A DNA stretch of 64,000 nucleotides. Origin: Dysosmobacter acutus (lineage in GTDB: Bacteria > Bacillota > Clostridia > Oscillospirales > Oscillospiraceae). Of the stretch, positions 1 to 7,568 are shown one piece after another (the first letter of the stretch is position 1; every line of letters starts with the position of its first letter). A program made the position numbers and the translations under genes. The notes beneath the pieces are model-generated. The model had not been told where the DNA came from, did not search any database, and saw nothing but the letters and a program-made list of their open reading frames with translations. Location: NCBI RefSeq assembly GCF_018919205.1, contig NZ_JAHLQN010000001.1:496001-560000 (forward strand), written 5' to 3'.

Positions 1-316
1 ACCAGCTGGCATCGGCGATCAGGGGAATCTCTCCGTCGCCGCCGGTGAGCAGGTCGTAGAGCCGGGCGCCGATGGTGATGATCTGGGCGTTGGTCAAAAG
101 CGCCCGGGAGTCAAAGGAGGTTTTGGTCTTGCCCTCCATAAGGCTGGACTCGTAGACCGTTTGGACGTAGGACTCACACCAGGTGCCCTTCACGTCAGGG
201 AAACCTGATCCATAGGTCTCCTGCTGGGGGACCAGTCCATTCTGCGGGTAGGCCAGGGCCGGCGCAACCCCTAAGAGCAGGGCCAGCAGAAAGGCGGCCA
301 GGCGGGTCGGTTTCAT
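1..316 (-). CDS. SLH-domain secreted protein (C-terminus beyond window edge)
   Basis: The first 105 residues of a secreted protein, read leftward out of the window. An ATG at 316 is preceded by an AGGAGTGG-type ribosome site. The start encodes a clear signal peptide: Lys/Arg near the N-terminus, a Leu/Ala-rich core and an A-L-A cleavage region near residue 22. A segment then reads F-P-D-V-K-G-T-W, typical of S-layer homology (SLH) repeats, and runs to R-L-Y-D-L-L-T-G-G-D-G. This closely parallels the N-terminal part of the protein at 4556-5536, so the two are probably paralogues. SLH repeats usually anchor proteins to secondary wall polymers; that role is inferred from the family. It lies 85 bases after hisS on the same strand and has its own ribosome site. 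The rest of the protein cannot be judged. Confidence 0.75.
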   Translation of the reverse strand, partial: MKPTRLAAFLLALLLGVAPALAYPQNGLVPQQETYGSGFPDVKGTWCESYVQTVYESSLMEGKTKTSFDSRALLTNAQIITIGARLYDLLTGGDGEIPLIADASW

Positions 317-401
317 TGAACACCACTCCTCTTTGTATTATTTGAAAAGTATATTACAAATTGGATTCAAAATTCCGATATGTGGCTGACGAATAACCTG
401 C

Positions 402-1757
402 TCAGCCCAGGATTACCGCGCCGCTGTTTTTCTCCGCCAGGCCGGCGCGGATAAGAGCGATGGTGTCAGCGGGGGAGAGCTTGGTCTGCTCCCCGGTGGC
501 CATGTCCTTGCAGGCCACGATGCCGCCTGCGATTTCGTCCTCGCCCAGGAAGATGACGTAGGGGATGCCTAACTTGTCGGCGTAGCCGATCTTCTGCTTG
601 AACTTCTTCTGCTCGCAGTGGAGCTGGGTGCGGATGCCTGCCTCCCGCAAAGAGGTAGCCAGGGCGATGGCCGCCGACAGGTCCTCGGTCATGGGCAGGA
701 TGAGCACGTCGGCCGGCGCGGTGGGCAAATCCGGGTTGAGCATATTCTGCTCGCCAAGCACGTAGAAAAGGCGGGTCAGGCCGATGGAGATGCCCACGCC
801 GGGCAGCTTTTTGTCGGTATAGAACTCGGCTAAGTTGTCGTAGCGGCCGCCGGAGCAGACGGAGCCGATCTCCGGGTGGTCCAGCAGCGTGGTCTCGTAG
901 ACCGTGCCGGTGTAGTAGTCCAGGCCCCGGGCAATGGTGAGGTCCACGGCAAAGTTCTCCGCCGGCACGCCGAAAGATGTCAGGGAGGAGGACACAGAGT
1001 TCAGCTCGTTGAGGCCCTCGTCAAAGAGGGGGCTGCGGCCCGCATAGCCGGAGAGGGAGGAAAGCACCTCCCTGCTGCTGCCGGTGATGGAGATGAAAGA
1101 AAGGATTTCGGCGGACTGCTCTTTGGAGAGGCCCAGGTCCTCCACCAGAATGGCGCCCACTTTTTCCGCGCCGATTTTGTCCAACTTGTCCACCGTGCGC
1201 ATGATGTCGCCGGAGCGCCCGGAGAGCCCCTGCATCTCATAGAAGCCGTTCAGAATCTTGCGGTTGTTGACCCGGATCTGGAAACGTCTGAGTCCCAAGG
1301 TGGAGAAGGTCTTATAGATGATGGCGGGAATCTCCGCCTCGTTGAGGATAGAGAGCTGTCCGTCGCCGATGACGTCAATGTCCGCCTGGTAGAACTCCCG
1401 GAACCGGCCCCGCTGGGCCCGCTCACCCCGGTAGACCTTGCCGATCTGATAGCGGCGGAAGGGGAAGGTCAGGTCGTTGTAGTGCAGCGCCACATACTTG
1501 GCCAGGGGGACCGTCAGGTCAAAGCGCAGGCTCAAATCCGCGTCGCCCTTGGTGAAGCGGTAGATCTGCTTTTCCGTCTCGCCGCCGCCCTTGGCCAACA
1601 GTACCTCGGAGGATTCGATGACGGGAGTGTCCAAAGGCGTGAAGCCGTAGAGGGAATAGGTGTGCCGCAGCACCTCCATCATGCGCTCCATCTGCTGCTG
1701 GGCGGGAGGAAGCAGCTCCATAAAGCCGGAGAGGGTTCTTGGTGTCATTTTCGACAT
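402..1757 (-). CDS. hisS: Histidyl-tRNA synthetase
   Basis: A 451-residue class II aminoacyl-tRNA synthetase that charges tRNA-His with histidine in the cytoplasm. Motif 2 is visible around residues 105-130 (VYRGERAQRGRFREFYQ). The histidine-specific signature ARGLDYYTGTVYE lies near residue 275, and motif 3 (GGRYDNL then GVGISIGLTRL) near 305-330. The C-terminal anticodon-binding domain follows. Length is normal for bacterial HisRS. The ATG start is followed by the typical M-x-K-x-T-P-R-T-L-S-G opening. It is expressed behind a T-box leader and its own promoter (2055-2083). In many Firmicutes hisS is followed by aspS; here the next gene is an SLH protein, so aspS is elsewhere or absent from this locus. 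Confidence 0.97.
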   Translation of the reverse strand: MSKMTPRTLSGFMELLPPAQQQMERMMEVLRHTYSLYGFTPLDTPVIESSEVLLAKGGGETEKQIYRFTKGDADLSLRFDLTVPLAKYVALHYNDLTFPFRRYQIGKVYRGERAQRGRFREFYQADIDVIGDGQLSILNEAEIPAIIYKTFSTLGLRRFQIRVNNRKILNGFYEMQGLSGRSGDIMRTVDKLDKIGAEKVGAILVEDLGLSKEQSAEILSFISITGSSREVLSSLSGYAGRSPLFDEGLNELNSVSSSLTSFGVPAENFAVDLTIARGLDYYTGTVYETTLLDHPEIGSVCSGGRYDNLAEFYTDKKLPGVGISIGLTRLFYVLGEQNMLNPDLPTAPADVLILPMTEDLSAAIALATSLREAGIRTQLHCEQKKFKQKIGYADKLGIPYVIFLGEDEIAGGIVACKDMATGEQTKLSPADTIALIRAGLAEKNSGAVILG

Positions 1758-1804
1758 AGTGATGCTCCTTTAGTTGAGATGAGTGTCCGTCGGCGCGGGA
1801 CAAC

Positions 1805-2048
1805 AAAAAACGCTCTCGTCCCGGCAGTTTGGGACGAGAGCGAGCGGTCGCTTCGTGGTGCCACCCAAATTCGAAGCAGACTTGTCTGCTTCCTTTTGGC
1901 TCCTGGTACGGGGAGCGGGCCGTGGGCGTCTCCGCCCCTGCTCCGCCGCTGTCTTTCCAACCTCCTGCCGCAGGGCGCTTCCAGCAAAGCGCGCCCCTCT
2001 CTGGATGCGGCGGTGGGATTGTACTCCTGCGGCTTCCGCGCAGTATAC
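1805..2048 (-). promoter_or_regulatory. T-box leader upstream of hisS, apparent specifier GAC (Asp)
   Basis: The leader RNA of hisS has T-box architecture. The T-box sequence (GGGTGGCACCACG, 1855-1868) is followed by an intrinsic terminator with stem GCTCTCGTCCC / GGGACGAGAGC (1812-1822 with 1831-1841) and a T run (1805-1810). Upstream, Stem I can be folded: GCCGC/GCGGC at its base, a specifier loop with AGGAGUA on the 5' side and GGAAAGACA on the 3' side, and an apical region with AGAGA and GCUGGAAG. The loop matches the ileS leader in this window (GGAAA then codon then A), which puts the specifier codon at 1951-1953 as GAC, an aspartate codon. Uncharged tRNA would stabilise the antiterminator and allow read-through. 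The T-box call is firm; the specifier assignment is by hand folding. Confidence 0.88.
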
Positions 2049-2054
2049 CTTTTT

Positions 2055-2083
2055 ATTTTAGGCAGTTTGGACTCAAAAGTCAA
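2055..2083 (-). promoter_or_regulatory. Promoter of the hisS T-box transcript
   Basis: A SigA-type promoter reads TTGACT (2078-2083), a 17-base spacer and TAAAAT (2055-2060) on the minus strand. It lies between the mgsA stop and the T-box leader, which places the transcript start near 2048. Confidence 0.7.
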
Positions 2084-2086
2084 GGC

Positions 2087-2503
2087 TCAGATATTCAGCG
2101 GCTTTGTGACGGGATTGACGATGGTGCGCCAGTCCAGATCGCCCCGGGCCAGACCAAGCACCAGCATCTCGGCGGTGGCGATGTTGCTGGCAAAGGGGAT
2201 GTTGTTCTGATCGCACAATCTGGAAATATAGGATACATCCTCCGCCATGACGTCGCTGTTGGGGTCGTTGAAAAACAGCACCATATCAAACTCGTTGTAG
2301 GAGATGCGGGCCCCGATCTGCTGGCTTCCGCCGTGGGCATAGGAGAGGAAACAGTGGATGTTCAATCCCGTGGACTCAGAGACCATGTTTCCGGTGGTGC
2401 TGGTGGCATATAGGCTGTGCTGAGACAGAATCCCGGCATAGGCGGTGCAGAATTGAACCATGAGCTCTTTTTTGTTGTCATGGGACATGATGGCGATATT
2501 CAT
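2087..2503 (-). CDS. mgsA: Methylglyoxal synthase homologue lacking the catalytic Asp
   Basis: A 138-residue protein of the MgsA/MGS-like family, which converts dihydroxyacetone phosphate to methylglyoxal and phosphate. The fold signature is clear: N-terminal IAIMSHDNKK, phosphate-binding TSTTGN, GGSQQIGARI, FFNDP and IPFASNIATAE. The central motif in characterised enzymes is GGDQQ, whose Asp (Asp71 in E. coli) is the proposed catalytic base; here it is Ser (GGSQQ). The His equivalent to E. coli His98 is also not aligned; the stretch reads MAEDV rather than PHDPDV. The fold is therefore certain but catalytic activity is doubtful. It starts at an ATG with AAGGAGCG upstream, 18 bases after minD, and probably shares its transcript. 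Confidence 0.85.
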   Translation of the reverse strand: MNIAIMSHDNKKELMVQFCTAYAGILSQHSLYATSTTGNMVSESTGLNIHCFLSYAHGGSQQIGARISYNEFDMVLFFNDPNSDVMAEDVSYISRLCDQNNIPFASNIATAEMLVLGLARGDLDWRTIVNPVTKPLNI

Positions 2504-2521
2504 AGGATGGTTCGCTCCTTT

Positions 2522-3268
2522 CTATTTGATCCGCATCAGCGGAACCCGCGCCCCGGTGATGCGTTTTGCAATGTTCCCATAGGCCGCGGCCGCCAGCGAG
2601 GAGTCGGAGAGCATCAGGGGGATGCCCCGGCCCATGCAGATGGGCAGGGCGTCGTCCTCCGGCACCACGCCCAAAAGGGGCAGCCCGGCGGTGTCGATGG
2701 CGTCGTCGATGGTGGCGTGAAGCCCCTTGAGAAGCTTCCTGCGCACCCGGTTCACCACCAGGTGCAGCCGGTTCTGGGGAAACTGTCCGTCCAACAGCAT
2801 GACCGTATGCTGGGCGTCCCGAAGGCTGGTGGCGTCAGTGGTGGTGACCACAACGGCCCGGTCCGCAGCGCAGGAGGCCAGGCGAAAACCGGAGCCTAAC
2901 CCGGCGGGAGCGTCGATGAGGCAGTAGTCAAAGGTTTTGTTGATCCTTGAGATCAGGCGGTACATGTCCGCGCCGGTCAAAACCTGCCGCCCCATCCCCA
3001 TGGGCGCGGTCAGCAGATAGAGGTTTGGCATCCGGGGATGCTGGACCACCGCCTCCTCCAGGGTGCAGCGGCCCAGGGCCACGTCGGTGAAATCCATCAG
3101 CGCCCGGTCGGTGAGGCCCAAGGCCAAATCCAGGTTCCGCAGCCCGATGTCGCAGTCCAGGCAAAGCACCCGCTTTCCAAGCAGGGACAGCGCGGAACCC
3201 ACACTGGCGGTGAATGAAGTTTTCCCGGTGCCGCCCTTGCCGGACACCACAACAATACTTTCTCCCAT
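2522..3268 (-). CDS. minD: MinD-like ParA-family ATPase
   Basis: A 248-residue P-loop ATPase of the MinD/ParA class, which in MinD proper recruits MinC to the membrane to block polar division. It opens M-G-E-S-I-V-V-V-S-G-K-G-G-T-G-K-T-S, a deviant Walker A with the signature lysine. LDCDIGLRNLDLALG and the DAPAG Walker B (YCLIDAPAGLG) follow. I chose the ATG at 3268 because it gives the canonical MGE opening and has AAGGGAG upstream; a TTG 27 bases earlier is less likely. Neither minC nor minE is in the window, and the C-terminus (RITGARVPLMRIK) lacks an obvious F-x-x-R-L-F-G amphipathic membrane helix. It could be a MinD-like orphan with another partner. Confidence 0.8.
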   Translation of the reverse strand: MGESIVVVSGKGGTGKTSFTASVGSALSLLGKRVLCLDCDIGLRNLDLALGLTDRALMDFTDVALGRCTLEEAVVQHPRMPNLYLLTAPMGMGRQVLTGADMYRLISRINKTFDYCLIDAPAGLGSGFRLASCAADRAVVVTTTDATSLRDAQHTVMLLDGQFPQNRLHLVVNRVRRKLLKGLHATIDDAIDTAGLPLLGVVPEDDALPICMGRGIPLMLSDSSLAAAAYGNIAKRITGARVPLMRIK

Positions 3269-3370
3269 TTTATGCGAAAACTCCCTTCTTTGCAACAGGA
3301 AATCGATTGCGAATGAAAAAATTTCTGATTTATATCCCTGCCGAAGGGAGGTAAGATCGTCAAAAGGCGG

Positions 3371-4066
3371 TCACAGCGGCGCTTTTTTGATCTTGGCGAA
3401 AGCCCTGGGGTATTTGGGCGGTGTGGAGCAAACCTTTCGGATGGAGATCAAACGGTGGGTGACGCCGGCGCCGGGCACCTCATAATCCCGAACCTCCTCC
3501 ACCTCGCCCCCCAGAACCTTGATGGCTTTGGCGGCGGCGGAGAGCTCCTGGGCGCAGTCCACGGACTTCATGGCCAGAAAGGCGCCGCCCGGGCGCACCA
3601 GCGGCAGGCATAGCTCGCAGAGCATAGGCAGCGACGCCACGGCCCGGGAGGCGGCCAGGTCAAAGGATTCCCGGTGGGCGGAGGCAAACTCCTCGGCCCG
3701 GCCATGGACGCAGGTCACATCCTCCAGATCCAGGGCGTCGCAGACCTCCTGCAAAAAGGTGATCCGCTTGCCCAAGGAGTCCAGCAGCGTCAATCGGATG
3801 TCCGGGCGGCAGATTCGCAGGGGGAGGCCGGGAAAGCCCGCGCCGGTCCCCACGTCCACCAGGGACTTGCCGGAAAAATCCGTCAGGTTCAAAAGGGCCA
3901 GACTGTCCAAAAAGTGAAGCCGTGCCACATCCTCAGGGGCGGTGATGGCGGTGAGGTTCATCACCTCGTTCTTCTTCAGCAGCAGCTCCCCATAGCGCTC
4001 CAACCGGGGGGCGCAGTCCTCGGGAAGGCCCAGCGCCCGGAGGCCCCGCACCAGCGCCTCCCTCAT
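3371..4066 (-). CDS. rsmG: 16S rRNA m7G527 methyltransferase RsmG (GidB)
   Basis: A 231-residue SAM-dependent methyltransferase that modifies G527 in the 530 loop of 16S rRNA. The SAM-binding motif LVDVGTGAGFPGLPL is at about residues 70-85. A conserved N-terminal segment (LLLKKNEVMNLTAI) and ASRAVASLP in the middle identify the RsmG family. The start is set by coupling to mscL: the ATG at 4066 overlaps the mscL TGA in an ATGA arrangement. An upstream in-frame extension would run antisense-like through mscL and has no family support. In many Firmicutes rsmG sits beside parA/parB and mnmG; here parAB is about 4 kb away and mnmG is not in the window. Confidence 0.96.
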   Translation of the reverse strand: MREALVRGLRALGLPEDCAPRLERYGELLLKKNEVMNLTAITAPEDVARLHFLDSLALLNLTDFSGKSLVDVGTGAGFPGLPLRICRPDIRLTLLDSLGKRITFLQEVCDALDLEDVTCVHGRAEEFASAHRESFDLAASRAVASLPMLCELCLPLVRPGGAFLAMKSVDCAQELSAAAKAIKVLGGEVEEVRDYEVPGAGVTHRLISIRKVCSTPPKYPRAFAKIKKAPL

Positions 4067-4497
4067 TTGGACGCTTTCAGCAGGTCCCGGATCTCCGTCA
4101 GAAGCTTCTCCTCGGCGGAGGGCGCCGGCGGGGCGGGAGGGGCGGCCTCTTCCTTTTTCCGGTGGAACTTGTTGATGGCCCGGATCAGGCAGAACACAGC
4201 CAGGGCGATGATCAGAAAGTCCAGGATGGTGGAGAGGAACGAGCCGTAGTTGATGGAGACCGCAGCGGCAATCTCCTCGCCATTTTCCACCACCGCCTGC
4301 TTCAGCACGATCTTCCACTGGCTGAAATCCACGCCGCCGGTGAGCATGGACACGGCGGGCATGATGATGTCGTTGACAAGCGAGGTGGAGATTTTGCCGA
4401 ACGCGCCGCCGATGATGACGCCGACGGCCATGTCCAATACGTTGCCCCGGGCGATGAACTGCTTAAATTCGGCGACAAATCCGTTGCCTTTTGCCAT
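4063..4497 (-). CDS. mscL: Large-conductance mechanosensitive channel MscL
   Basis: A 144-residue homopentameric membrane channel that opens under high membrane tension to release solutes on osmotic downshock. The N-terminal amphipathic segment and first transmembrane helix carry the family signature (FIARGNVLDMAVGVIIGGAFGKI, from about residue 13). The second helix is FLSTILDFLIIALAVFCLI near 88-106. A Pro/Ala-rich linker and a charged C-terminal helical bundle follow. It starts at an ATG with TAGGAGGGA upstream and overlaps rsmG by four bases, so the two are translationally coupled. Confidence 0.97.
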   Translation of the reverse strand: MAKGNGFVAEFKQFIARGNVLDMAVGVIIGGAFGKISTSLVNDIIMPAVSMLTGGVDFSQWKIVLKQAVVENGEEIAAAVSINYGSFLSTILDFLIIALAVFCLIRAINKFHRKKEEAAPPAPPAPSAEEKLLTEIRDLLKASK

Positions 4498-4555
4498 AAA
4501 TAAATCCCTCCTAAAATATAGAGAAAAAATCTACGATTTGGAATCTTCCAAGTTT

Positions 4556-5536
4556 TTAAATCCGCAGTGACGATTCCAGCACCCGGGACAGCATGACGGC
4601 CGCCTGGGCGCGGGTCAGGGGCGCGGTGCCGCGAAAGGTGCCGGCGGCGTCCGTCCCGTTGAGAATACCGGCCCGGTATAGGGAGAGGATGGCCTCGGTC
4701 TGCTCCGCGTCGTAGCGTGCGCCGGGTACGTCGGGCAGGGAGTCCACGGTACACCGCTGTTCCATCTCGCCGCCCACGGAGCTGAGCCACATGGCAAAAT
4801 CCTCCCGCCAAGCGGTGTCCCCAAAAGAGCTGACCAGCCAGTGGGGGCTGTAGAGAATATCCAGATTCTCCCGGTAGTCAATGTAGAAGGCGGCCGGGAA
4901 CCACCACTGGTCCCAAGCCCCGGCCGCCTGGGCATTTCGCCAGGAGCGGCTGTAGGCGTTGAGATGGATGGCCATGGATTTTGCATCCGTGTCCGGTGTC
5001 AGATGGAAGGAGACGGTTTTTCCGTCCGGCCCGGTCTGGCCGCTGCCGCTGTACCGAAAGCCGTCGCCGTCAAAGCCGAATTCGATGCGCAGGGGGAAAT
5101 AGGGGGAGAAGGGCGTTTGAAGTTCCGCCGTCAGCATAAAGTCGCCGCTCGCCCAGCTGTAGGACAGGACCTGGCCCAGGTTGGCCACCTGGGTGCCGGT
5201 CAGGTCGTAAAACCGAACGTACTCCCGGGGTTCCTGAGGCGCCGGGGGCAGCACTCCGTCCCCACCTTTTCGCAGGTCATACAGCCGGGCGGAAAGCACC
5301 ATCAGCTGCTCCATAGCCAGAGGCGAGTTGGGGGAGAAGGTCTCCGTCGAGGTGCCGTTGAGAAGACCTGTCTCATAGCAGAGCTTCACCGCGTCATAGC
5401 ACCACGCGTCCTCCACCACGTCGGAAAAGCCCGGGTACGCCCGTGTCTTGGAAAACGCTGTATCCGCTGCGGCACAAGGGATACAGGATGTGGACAGGAA
5501 TAGAGCCAATAGAATTGCCAAAAGTGAACGCCGCAT
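4556..5536 (-). CDS. SLH-domain secreted protein
   Basis: A 326-residue exported protein. The ATG at 5536 follows an AGGAGGG ribosome site and gives a good signal peptide (MRRSLLAILLALFLS, then a Cys and a C-A-A-A-D region). A lipoprotein-like Cys is possible, but the classic L-x-x-C box is not clear. One SLH-like repeat spans about residues 33-85 (YPGFSDVVEDAWCYDAV, FSPNSPLAMEQLMVLSARLYDL). Another is at the C-terminus (IL..LYRAGILNG....FRGTAPLTRAQAAVMLSRVL). The intervening ~190 residues, rich in aromatic residues, are not recognised. SLH repeats typically bind wall polymers. The N-terminal repeat resembles that of the partial gene at 1-316. Confidence 0.8.
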   Translation of the reverse strand: MRRSLLAILLALFLSTSCIPCAAADTAFSKTRAYPGFSDVVEDAWCYDAVKLCYETGLLNGTSTETFSPNSPLAMEQLMVLSARLYDLRKGGDGVLPPAPQEPREYVRFYDLTGTQVANLGQVLSYSWASGDFMLTAELQTPFSPYFPLRIEFGFDGDGFRYSGSGQTGPDGKTVSFHLTPDTDAKSMAIHLNAYSRSWRNAQAAGAWDQWWFPAAFYIDYRENLDILYSPHWLVSSFGDTAWREDFAMWLSSVGGEMEQRCTVDSLPDVPGARYDAEQTEAILSLYRAGILNGTDAAGTFRGTAPLTRAQAAVMLSRVLESSLRI

Positions 5537-5620
5537 CGTTTCGATCCCTCCTGTCGTCTGAAAACGACTCAAAAAAACTACAAATTGCAATCGGAAGAAA
5601 AGAGACTATACAAATAGTAT

Positions 5621-6928
5621 TTACCTCTTCTTGGGAAGCAGCAGCTCCTTGCCGCCCATATAGGGGCGCAGCGCTTCCGGTACCCGGACGGAGCCGTCAT
5701 CACAGAGGTTGTTTTCGAGGAAGGCAATGAGCATCCGGGGCGGCGCCACCACTGTGTTGTTCAGCGTGTGGGGCAGGTATTTCTTTCCATCCTGCCCGGT
5801 GACGCGGATTTTCAGCCGCCGGGCCTGCGCGTCGCCCAGGTTGGAGCAGGAGCCCACCTCGAAGTACTTCTGCTGCCGGGGAGACCAGGCCTCCACATCA
5901 AGGGAGCGGCACTTCAAATCCGCCAGGTCCCCGGAGCAGCACTCCAGCGTCCGGACGGGGATGTCCAGGCTGCGGAACAGCTCCACCGTGTTCTGCCACA
6001 GCTTGTCAAACCAGACGGGGGACTCCTCGGGCCTGCAGACCACGATCATCTCCTGCTTTTCAAACTGGTGGATGCGGTATACGCCACGCTCCTCAATGCC
6101 ATGGGCGCCCTTTTCCTTGCGGAAGCAGGGTGAGTAGGAGGTCAGCGTCTGGGGCAGGGACTCCTCCGGAAGAATCTGGTCGATAAACTTTCCGATCATG
6201 GAGTGTTCGCTGGTGCCGATGAGATAGAGGTCCTCGCCTTCGATCTTGTACATCATGGCGTCCATTTCCGCAAAGCTCATAACGCCGTCCACCACGCCCT
6301 GGCGGATCATAAAGGGCGGCACGCAGTAGGTAAAGCCGCGGTCGATCATGAAATCCCGGGCGTAGGAGATGACGGCGGAGTGGAGCCGGGCCATGTCGCC
6401 CATGAGATAGTAAAAGCCGTTGCCAGCCACCCGGCGGGCGGCGTCCAGATCCAGTCCCTCAAAGGACTCCATGATCTCCGCGTGGTAGGGGATTTCAAAG
6501 GGAGGGGTCACGGGCTCGCCGAAGCGCGCCACCTCCACGTTTTGTGAATCGTCTTTGCCGATGGGCACTTTCTCATCCAAAAGCTGGGGAATCACCAGCA
6601 TCCGTTTGCGGATTTCCCCCTCCAGCTCGGCTTCCCGCTCTTCCAGCTCCTTGAGCCGCTCGGCGTTGGCGGTGACCTGGGCCTTGACGGCCTCCGCCTC
6701 TGACAGCTTGGACGGGTCCTTTTTGGCCTGACCCATCAGCATGCCGATCTGCTTGCTGAGGGAGTTGCGGGCGGCCCGGAGCTCGCTGCCCTCCGTGACG
6801 GCGGCGCGGAACTCCTCATCCAACTTCAGCACTTCGTCCACCAGGGGGAGCTTGCTGTCCTGGAATTTGTTTCTGATGTTCTGACGCACCAGGTCGGGAT
6901 TTTCCCGGATCAGTTTGATATCAAGCAC
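5621..6928 (-). CDS. serS: Seryl-tRNA synthetase
   Basis: A 435-residue class II synthetase that charges tRNA-Ser (and tRNA-Sec where present). An N-terminal antiparallel coiled-coil arm that contacts the long variable arm of tRNA-Ser covers about residues 25-105. The catalytic core follows, with motif 2 near residue 270 (ERGVYRIHQFEKQEM), SCSNLGDAQARR near 355 and motif 3 HTLNNTVVAPPRMLIAFLENN near 390. It starts at GTG (6926-6928) after GAGGTGAACA, giving the canonical MLDIKLIRENP opening. No T-box is seen in the 64 bases upstream; a parS-like palindrome is there instead. It may be read from the parAB operon. Confidence 0.97.
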   Translation of the reverse strand: MLDIKLIRENPDLVRQNIRNKFQDSKLPLVDEVLKLDEEFRAAVTEGSELRAARNSLSKQIGMLMGQAKKDPSKLSEAEAVKAQVTANAERLKELEEREAELEGEIRKRMLVIPQLLDEKVPIGKDDSQNVEVARFGEPVTPPFEIPYHAEIMESFEGLDLDAARRVAGNGFYYLMGDMARLHSAVISYARDFMIDRGFTYCVPPFMIRQGVVDGVMSFAEMDAMMYKIEGEDLYLIGTSEHSMIGKFIDQILPEESLPQTLTSYSPCFRKEKGAHGIEERGVYRIHQFEKQEMIVVCRPEESPVWFDKLWQNTVELFRSLDIPVRTLECCSGDLADLKCRSLDVEAWSPRQQKYFEVGSCSNLGDAQARRLKIRVTGQDGKKYLPHTLNNTVVAPPRMLIAFLENNLCDDGSVRVPEALRPYMGGKELLLPKKR

Positions 6929-6973
6929 GATTGTTCACCTCATTACAAATTGTGCCGCGCTGCGGCATGGAAC

Positions 6974-6989
6974 TGTTTCACGTGAAACA
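6974..6989. other. parS: parS-like site 1 (between serS and the coiled-coil gene)
   Basis: The perfect 16-base palindrome TGTTTCACGTGAAACA matches the Firmicutes parS consensus (TGTTNCACGTGAAACA). Spo0J/ParB binds such sites, loads as a CTP-dependent clamp and recruits condensin. It is 0.6 kb from the parB stop and close to the serS start. Confidence 0.88.
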
Positions 6990-6992
6990 GGC

Positions 6993-7541
6993 CTATTCGG
7001 CTGGCTCGGCCATCTTCTGGGCCACGCCCTCTTTCAGCTGCTGATAGCGCTGAAAAGGGGAGACCACGTCAGCATTTCCGGACTCCTTGGGCAGGGCGTC
7101 CATCACGCCGCTCTTCTCATACTGGTCGATAGACGCCTGACACTGGGCGTAATCGCCGGCGGAATACTGCTGCTGGAGGCAGTAGAGACCAAGGAGGGCG
7201 GAGGATTCATCCTCCTTGCTCTTTCGCTGGGCCTGTTCGCTCTCAAGCTGTTCCTCTGTGCTGCTCAGTTCCTTCTGGGCCCTCTCTATCGCCTTTTGCA
7301 GCTGCAGATTCTCATCCAGAGCGTCCTGCAGCTCCTCGATGGCGTTGACATTGTTGTGAAGCTCGCCCAAGACCTGCTGGTTGCTGCGCTGGTGCATCAC
7401 AAAGGAGACAAGGATCAGGGCGAATGCCACGGTAAAAAGTATGATGATATAGATGAAGACGGGCTTCTGACGGCCGGAAGCAGCCTCCTCCGGGGCCGGG
7501 ACCGCGTCCTGGGCGCCGTCGCCCCGCTTTTTGAACTTCAT
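6993..7541 (-). CDS. Membrane-anchored coiled-coil protein next to parB
   Basis: A 182-residue protein that I do not recognise as a named family. After a basic N-terminus (MKFKKRGDG) there is a single hydrophobic segment at about residues 28-49 (FIYIIILFTVAFALILVSFVM). A long Gln/Glu/Leu-rich coiled coil follows at about 52-115. A soluble C-terminal part (LLGLYCLQQQYSAGDYAQC) resembles a helical-repeat segment. The predicted topology is a short cytoplasmic N-terminus with the coiled coil outside. It lies 27 bases downstream of parB and 64 bases upstream of serS on the same strand, with a parS site just after its stop. Position suggests co-transcription with parAB; a role in segregation is only a guess. 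Confidence 0.75.
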   Translation of the reverse strand: MKFKKRGDGAQDAVPAPEEAASGRQKPVFIYIIILFTVAFALILVSFVMHQRSNQQVLGELHNNVNAIEELQDALDENLQLQKAIERAQKELSSTEEQLESEQAQRKSKEDESSALLGLYCLQQQYSAGDYAQCQASIDQYEKSGVMDALPKESGNADVVSPFQRYQQLKEGVAQKMAEPAE

Positions 7542-7568
7542 GGTTAGTTTGACATCCTTTCCAATAAA

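Noticed and set aside
876-2210. A 444-residue plus-strand open frame across hisS and its leader
   Set aside because: It runs through hisS antisense and the T-box leader, which is not coding.
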